Below are positions 58,716 through 64,000 of a stretch of 64,000 bases of DNA, piece by piece (position 1 is the stretch's first letter; every line of letters begins with the position of its first letter). A program made the translations under genes and the position numbers. Below the pieces are notes generated by a model. The model did not search any database. It had not been told where the DNA came from and saw only the letters and a list, made by a program, of their open reading frames with translations. The stretch lies in NCBI RefSeq assembly GCF_020740795.1, contig NC_067282.1:175402274-175466273 (forward strand), in the 5' to 3' direction. This DNA is from Apus apus. Lineage: Eukaryota > Chordata > Aves > Apodiformes > Apodidae.

Positions 58716-61700
58716 CTAGAAACAACACATTTTAGAAAATTATTAAATGTCTCTTTACTTTAGCACACCAACAGCCCTTGTTGATTCAGGTGCTACTGCA
58801 GATCACAAACAAGCAAAGAACATTGGATTTAACACGAGTTTCAATTGTAAGATGTATTTGCCTCCTCTTCTGAACTGCACTAATACAAGTATAACTAGTT
58901 CAGAAATACCTGGATACAAGAAATAATGTTTTTTGGAAGAAATGCCTTAAAAAGAGTGGCCTCCTTATATTAAATATGGCCTCTTGCAGCAATATATAAC
59001 AAATGGCAGAACAAAGTGCAAATGCTAAACCAGATTTTCATTGCAAATATATGTACATTTAATTTAACTGTGGCATGTCTAGAAATCTCAATCCTTATGC
59101 AACCAACAATAACTTAGTTTGCAATCTTTCCTAATACTTCAAATACAAGTTACGTTTAAATAATTTCACCAAATTCTGTTTGTTTGTTGGCTGTTTCTCA
59201 AAGAACTCCTTGACAAATATGTCTTTAATCAGTTTAACTGCATTGGTGATTCAACCACTAATGATAAGAGAAATCCTGACAGCTGTTTACATGAACCCGT
59301 CTGATCTGGTACTGCAGGGAATGAAGAGTTTGCAAGTCAGTTATGTACCACAGTTGAGGAGAAGTAACTTCTCTTTACCATTGCAATTGATTTTCAAACA
59401 AGTATCTGACTATGCTCCAAGGCAGTTTTCAAAGTGAGTCAATGGCCTTTTAAGTTTTCTATTTTTTCAAATTCCAGCCAAGTTTATTAATCTAAACATC
59501 AACCAAGAAGGGAATTTGTCAAATTCTCTCAACTACAGATGCAGTTCGTTTTCATACCTCTTTGGCAATTTCCATTTGGAAAATACACCAGCTTTTTAAA
59601 TGGAAATAAGTCGGTTTTACATCTCTACATTTTTTAGGAGAAAAAAAAAAGGCTAAATTGTTGATATTCCTCAAAGTATTATAATCTCTTAGTATTGTGT
59701 GCTGGTGTTAGAACTTATTTTTACAGAGATTTGTGAACCTTTCCTCCCACATTTATATATATTGTGGACACAAAGGATACAAGCAATTCCCCATTAGTAA
59801 AACAGAAAAAAATGAAATAATAAAACCCCTACAACCAAACACCACCACAACTCTTTTATTCATAGAGACCAGTCCAAGGGCAGGTCAAGCATATTCATGT
59901 CAAAAGAGCAGCCAAAAAAAAAAAACAACCAACAAAACAAATTCTGAACACAAATCAAACTGTTCTGAGAAACACAACAATTTAACATCAATAAAGACAG
60001 TTCTCAAATGTCTGATAGCATATTCTACAATAAGAGTATAAAAGAAGGCCCTTTGGAAGAAACTAATTTTCAATAGATTAAAAAGTCAAAATAATAATAA
60101 TAAAAAAAATACTGTAGCCCAAAACAAAACGAAACAAAACATCTGATGTGTGGATATGGTCTGCACATGGTATTTTTTCTGAGAAGAGCTTGTTTCCTGC
60201 CTTGTATGTTTAGTTCTTAGGTAGTAAAATACCAGCATGAAACCCAGGCTCTTGAGTTCATGTTCCACAGCAAGTAAAACACGGTACTTCAAACAGAGCA
60301 AATTTGCCTTTCTTTTTTTCTGACTCTTTCCAAGGAAAAAAACGCAGGAAGAATTGCTGTCTCTGATTAGCCATATGACAGACAGATGGTATTTCACTTT
60401 GGATAACTTGTGCCTTTCAAGTACTTGCAGCACACTTACTAGCACCTTTACAGAATGATTCCTGAAAGGTTTTTTTCTCCCTGAAGTCATGATGTTTTGG
60501 AGGAAATCGTTCAAAACTTCTCCCCCCTCCTCCCCTTTTTGTATATCTATTTGTCCTATTTTATCACCTTTGAAGTGGTCAGCCCAAGGACGTGTGAATG
60601 ATCTCCCACAGGTAAATGAACCTGGTAGCTGTCAGTGTCCAGAGGGTGCTGTGCAACACCGGTACCAGTGAAACCCACTAACAGAGAACACAGAAACTTT
60701 GCTCTGCCTTTTGCACGGGAAGGCACCCAAAGCTACAAGTGAAGGAAATGCTCTACTTTTAATTGGTCTTCAAATGAACGGCAAATAGCGTTACCTGCTA
60801 TTTCTCTCACACACCACAATGAGCTGCCCTAGCTGCAATTCTCTGACCCTTAGCATATAAATATTAGCTCAATCTAAGCACATTTTTCTTCAAAACTTTT
60901 ACAAAAAAAGACTGGAAGGAGAATCAAGAGAGCCATAGTTGCTGCTGCACCTGGAGTCAGAAGTCATTTCACTGTCACAACCATCTGGAAATTTAACACC
61001 TTCTTACAAGTGATGAACGTTTTCAATACTTGGTGACAAAAGACTTCGGGGGGTGAGGGGGAAATATAATCGACCTAAAATAGGGGAAGAGGGCAGAAGG
61101 TGGAGCAGGAAAGGCAGTTCTAACAACAGAAAACAAAGGAAACAGCTCAGCTCTTCTAACAGTAATTAAGCAATTTTCCCTTGACAAGCTTTCTACCCCA
61201 GCTGCTAATTCTGATTCTTCTGGTGCAATCTGCCTCCCCCTCAATTGTGCTGATAAACCTATTTGTATAGCTGCGACATAAATTACATCACTGAGATGAT
61301 CCCTTTTAAAATTACTTCCCTCCCAATTAATGTGATTCAGTGATTCAATTCTAAAACCAGATGCATCAGCACAACTGAAAGAACTGTGAGCCACAGTCGA
61401 GAAGTGGAAATAACTTCATAAATCAGTTTATATCTGAAGCCAGTGCATGACTGTCAACCCTCAGAGAGAAGTTACTATGCTTGGCAGAAGGGAGTAGAGA
61501 TTATCAATTACATGACTATCAACTAGAGAAGATACTAAACACAACTTAATGGTATGGTCAACTGTTAGAAATTTGTGAGAGCACTCAAAGCTCTTGGAAA
61601 AGAGGATGATGGCATATCGTATTAAAGTCCATCTTCTCCACAGAAGAGAAAGAGCCTATTTCTGAAAAATAAGCTGAGAATATGATGTTGAGAAAGAAAA

Positions 61701-64000
61701 CTGCAGAAAAGACTTAAACAAAAACACTCTCTGTTGGAGGAGAACACTGGAAGAACTTGTGACCTAAAAAAGTTCAAAAACAACTATCTTTAAATTTCAG
61801 CTGATACTGTTTTTGAGCTCAGACCATGGAAAGCTCATCTGTAAACATCTCAGACTAAAACCCAAGAATTATTCCATGTGTAGAGAAAGAAATAAATAAC
61901 ATTTTTATATTGAAAAACAAGAAAGGGAATGATATCAACAATATGATTACTGTGATATATATGTCAGGTAATCCTGAAAACAGCTAAAGCCATAGGGTGA
62001 TCATTTACCAAGGCCCAAGCACACTTTTACTCTCTGACCTATGCTACTGCACCAGCATAATGGAAAGAACATGTAACACTTCAGTAAGCAGATGAAGGAG
62101 AAGCAGAAACAGCTGTTCTACTCCCAAATATATAAATACATTCATATTTCTGTTATATACACTATATATATATATATAAAAATATAGTCTTGTTTCTCCT
62201 ATTAATGAGAAGTATGTATGTAAGGTGAATTCAAGGTCTCTTTGAAGTTTTCCAAATTCAGCACATCTGCCATCTGTGAGGTCCAAGGACCACAAATATG
62301 CCTACTTTTGTATTATCCTCAGGGCATTTTGCCTCTTTTTATTCTTATATGATAATAGCATAAAAGCTCTGGCTGACATCAACTTTTCACTGTACTAGTC
62401 TCTGTGTAAGCACTTAGGCTTTGTCTAGACACAATTCTAAAGGTGTGATGCACCTGCAACATGTTAGTGAACACTCCTCATATATCTGAAAAAACCAAAC
62501 CAAACTTTGCACTGAGAACTGTTTAAATATAGCTAACATTCACTTCCAGATCCAGCTAGAGCAACAGAGAAGCGTATCCACCAGCTTGGAGCTGATCAAG
62601 CCCTAGAATTCACCAAGCAGAATAAAACCTTTGAGACCTCCCTAATCTGCATCTGGGCAAAGTTTTCAGTTAACCTCAAAACGCCATCAACAGTGACTTA
62701 AACTACAAAGTATGATACTGACATGAAAAAAATTAAGGAAGCCATAAATTCTCTTCCTGCAGCTCAGCACTGCTGGGACATTAACCTCTGATGGGGAAGA
62801 AAGAGGAGAAACAGCAAACATATGGGGACTGCTCAAGTTTTAGACTGATACATCCCTCTTGCAACGATAATCTTAAAATGGTCTTGGCTTAAACTAAAGA
62901 AAATAGAGAATAGCTCAGCCGATGGTTGGAAAACAACATCACCAAAACTTTGTTGTACACCTAAACTCTGCATGTGGATGAAATTACACCTAGCTAGGAA
63001 TTACTACAATCTGCAGAAGAGTCAGAAACTTCGTCATCTTGGTCTCAAAGTCTTGCATACGCAGCCAAAAGGCAGCTTTGTTTCCACAAAAGTAGACACA
63101 ATGTTCAAAGGGGATGAGGCCAGGAAAAGCAGAGAAGTTATAACAGAGATATTCACAACCTTTATTTCACCGCATGGTGGCTTCCCCAGTTTAACTCTAC
63201 AGAGCCTGTAGAAAGAAAGGCTTTTTAAGTTCTCAAGGTGATTCAGAAGTGGATGTGATGACTTCACAAGTGCAATTGATGCCCACGATAAAATCTGTAA
63301 TTTCCAATCCCTTGCTCTTTTTCATCACTATCTCTCCTGCATTTTTGAGCAGTCTTATAATTCCATACATTTATAGATTCATCTAACACTCTCTCACCTC
63401 CACCAGAATCCCTTCTTCACAGCAAGATGACACACCTCTAGACTCTCTGAGAAGCTCTACACCATATGTAGACAGCCCACCACCAGTGCTTTTGAGTTAG
63501 TGCTCATCATCAGAGATGCCTGTTCCCAGCTCCTCATCCAGAAGGCCAAAGACACTCAAGGCTCAGTTCAGGTGGGGGAAGGAGTTAGGGTTGTGGCTCA
63601 GAAACCACTTTAAATAGCCTGCAACGCTTAGATACTAACTCACCCTCAAGAAGATCCAACACGCCCAGCAATCACAGTCTTGTATCTGTGATTCATTCAA
63701 GTATTCATTTAATATATATTATCTTTCAGAAAATAAACTTTACAGTTACTAAGGGCACATTTCCCACAAGTACCAAATCCCCCATGCAAGAAGCAGCAAC
63801 ATGCTCCCTGATAACTGTTTGATTTCTAACAAAGGCAGAGCTTGAACTTGCAGAGCGCAAGTAGAGCACAAGTTTGAAAGCCACACCATATCCCCTCCAG
63901 ACACTCCATTAATGAAAAAGCAAACTGCCTGAAATCTCTCTTGCTTCAGTGAAGCCCCAGGGTTGTTCCTCTACACTAGACAAAGGAAACAGCTTTTATT
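58716..64000 (-). other. PPHLN1 intron, running off the window
   Basis: AT-rich, with a TA repeat at 62163 and A-rich runs (59640, 59917). No upstream PPHLN1 exon was recognised on the - strand, though a short exon could be missed. Confidence 0.65.
62163..62178 (+). repeat. (TA)n microsatellite in PPHLN1 intron
   Basis: Eight ta dinucleotides in an AT-rich stretch. Confidence 0.93.

Noticed and set aside
60086..60514. 142-codon - strand frame
   Set aside because: Phe/Leu-rich end arises from A-rich intron DNA; no homology.
61023..61394. 123-codon - strand frame in the PPHLN1 intron as a missing PPHLN1 exon
   Set aside because: Its sequence does not resemble periphilin-1 and no matching splice pair with the last exon was found.

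Overview
This 64 kb window is vertebrate nuclear DNA, and the sequence points to a bird. Several CR1 (chicken repeat 1) retroposons carry the ATTCTATG-type 3' terminus and the ISKFADD / PQGSV reverse-transcriptase motifs, no mammalian repeats were recognised, and introns are short. CR1 also occurs in crocodilians and turtles, so bird is an inference; the species was not determined.

Two genes are identifiable. PRICKLE1 (planar cell polarity, PET-LIM-LIM-LIM protein) lies on the + strand. Its seven coding exons between 40763 and 48892 join in frame into 831 codons plus stop and end in a CIIS prenylation box. Its 3' UTR runs to about 50.5 kb. A CpG island at about 34.0-36.6 kb is the best candidate for a PRICKLE1 promoter and non-coding first exon. 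On the - strand, the last coding exon of PPHLN1 (periphilin-1, a HUSH complex subunit) is at 58506-58715. The two genes are tail to tail, as I recall them in mammals (12q12 in human).

Layout: 1-34 kb is upstream or intron-1-type DNA with no supported protein gene, one degraded CR1 remnant (about 1.95 kb), one larger CR1 (27.8-29.1 kb), simple repeats, a small tandem array at 29.47 kb and an unexplained fold-back element at 23.8-24.1 kb. 34.0-36.6 kb is the CpG island, with G-quadruplex-prone runs. 36.6-40.7 kb is the presumed intron before the first coding exon. 40.7-50.5 kb is PRICKLE1; its first coding intron holds a perfect 14-bp hairpin next to POU/homeodomain-like motifs. 50.5-58.5 kb is the convergent intergenic/3' region, where CR1 copies cluster and two are nested CR1-into-CR1 insertions. 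58.7-64 kb is PPHLN1 intron with no recognised exon.

No new multi-gene system is evident. The points most worth a second look are the two nested CR1 insertions by one young subfamily, the fold-back element, the intronic hairpin/enhancer candidate, and the PRICKLE1 start region (weak first ATG, strong second ATG, in-frame upstream ORF). All open reading frames over 60 codons outside PRICKLE1, PPHLN1 and the CR1s look like chance frames.
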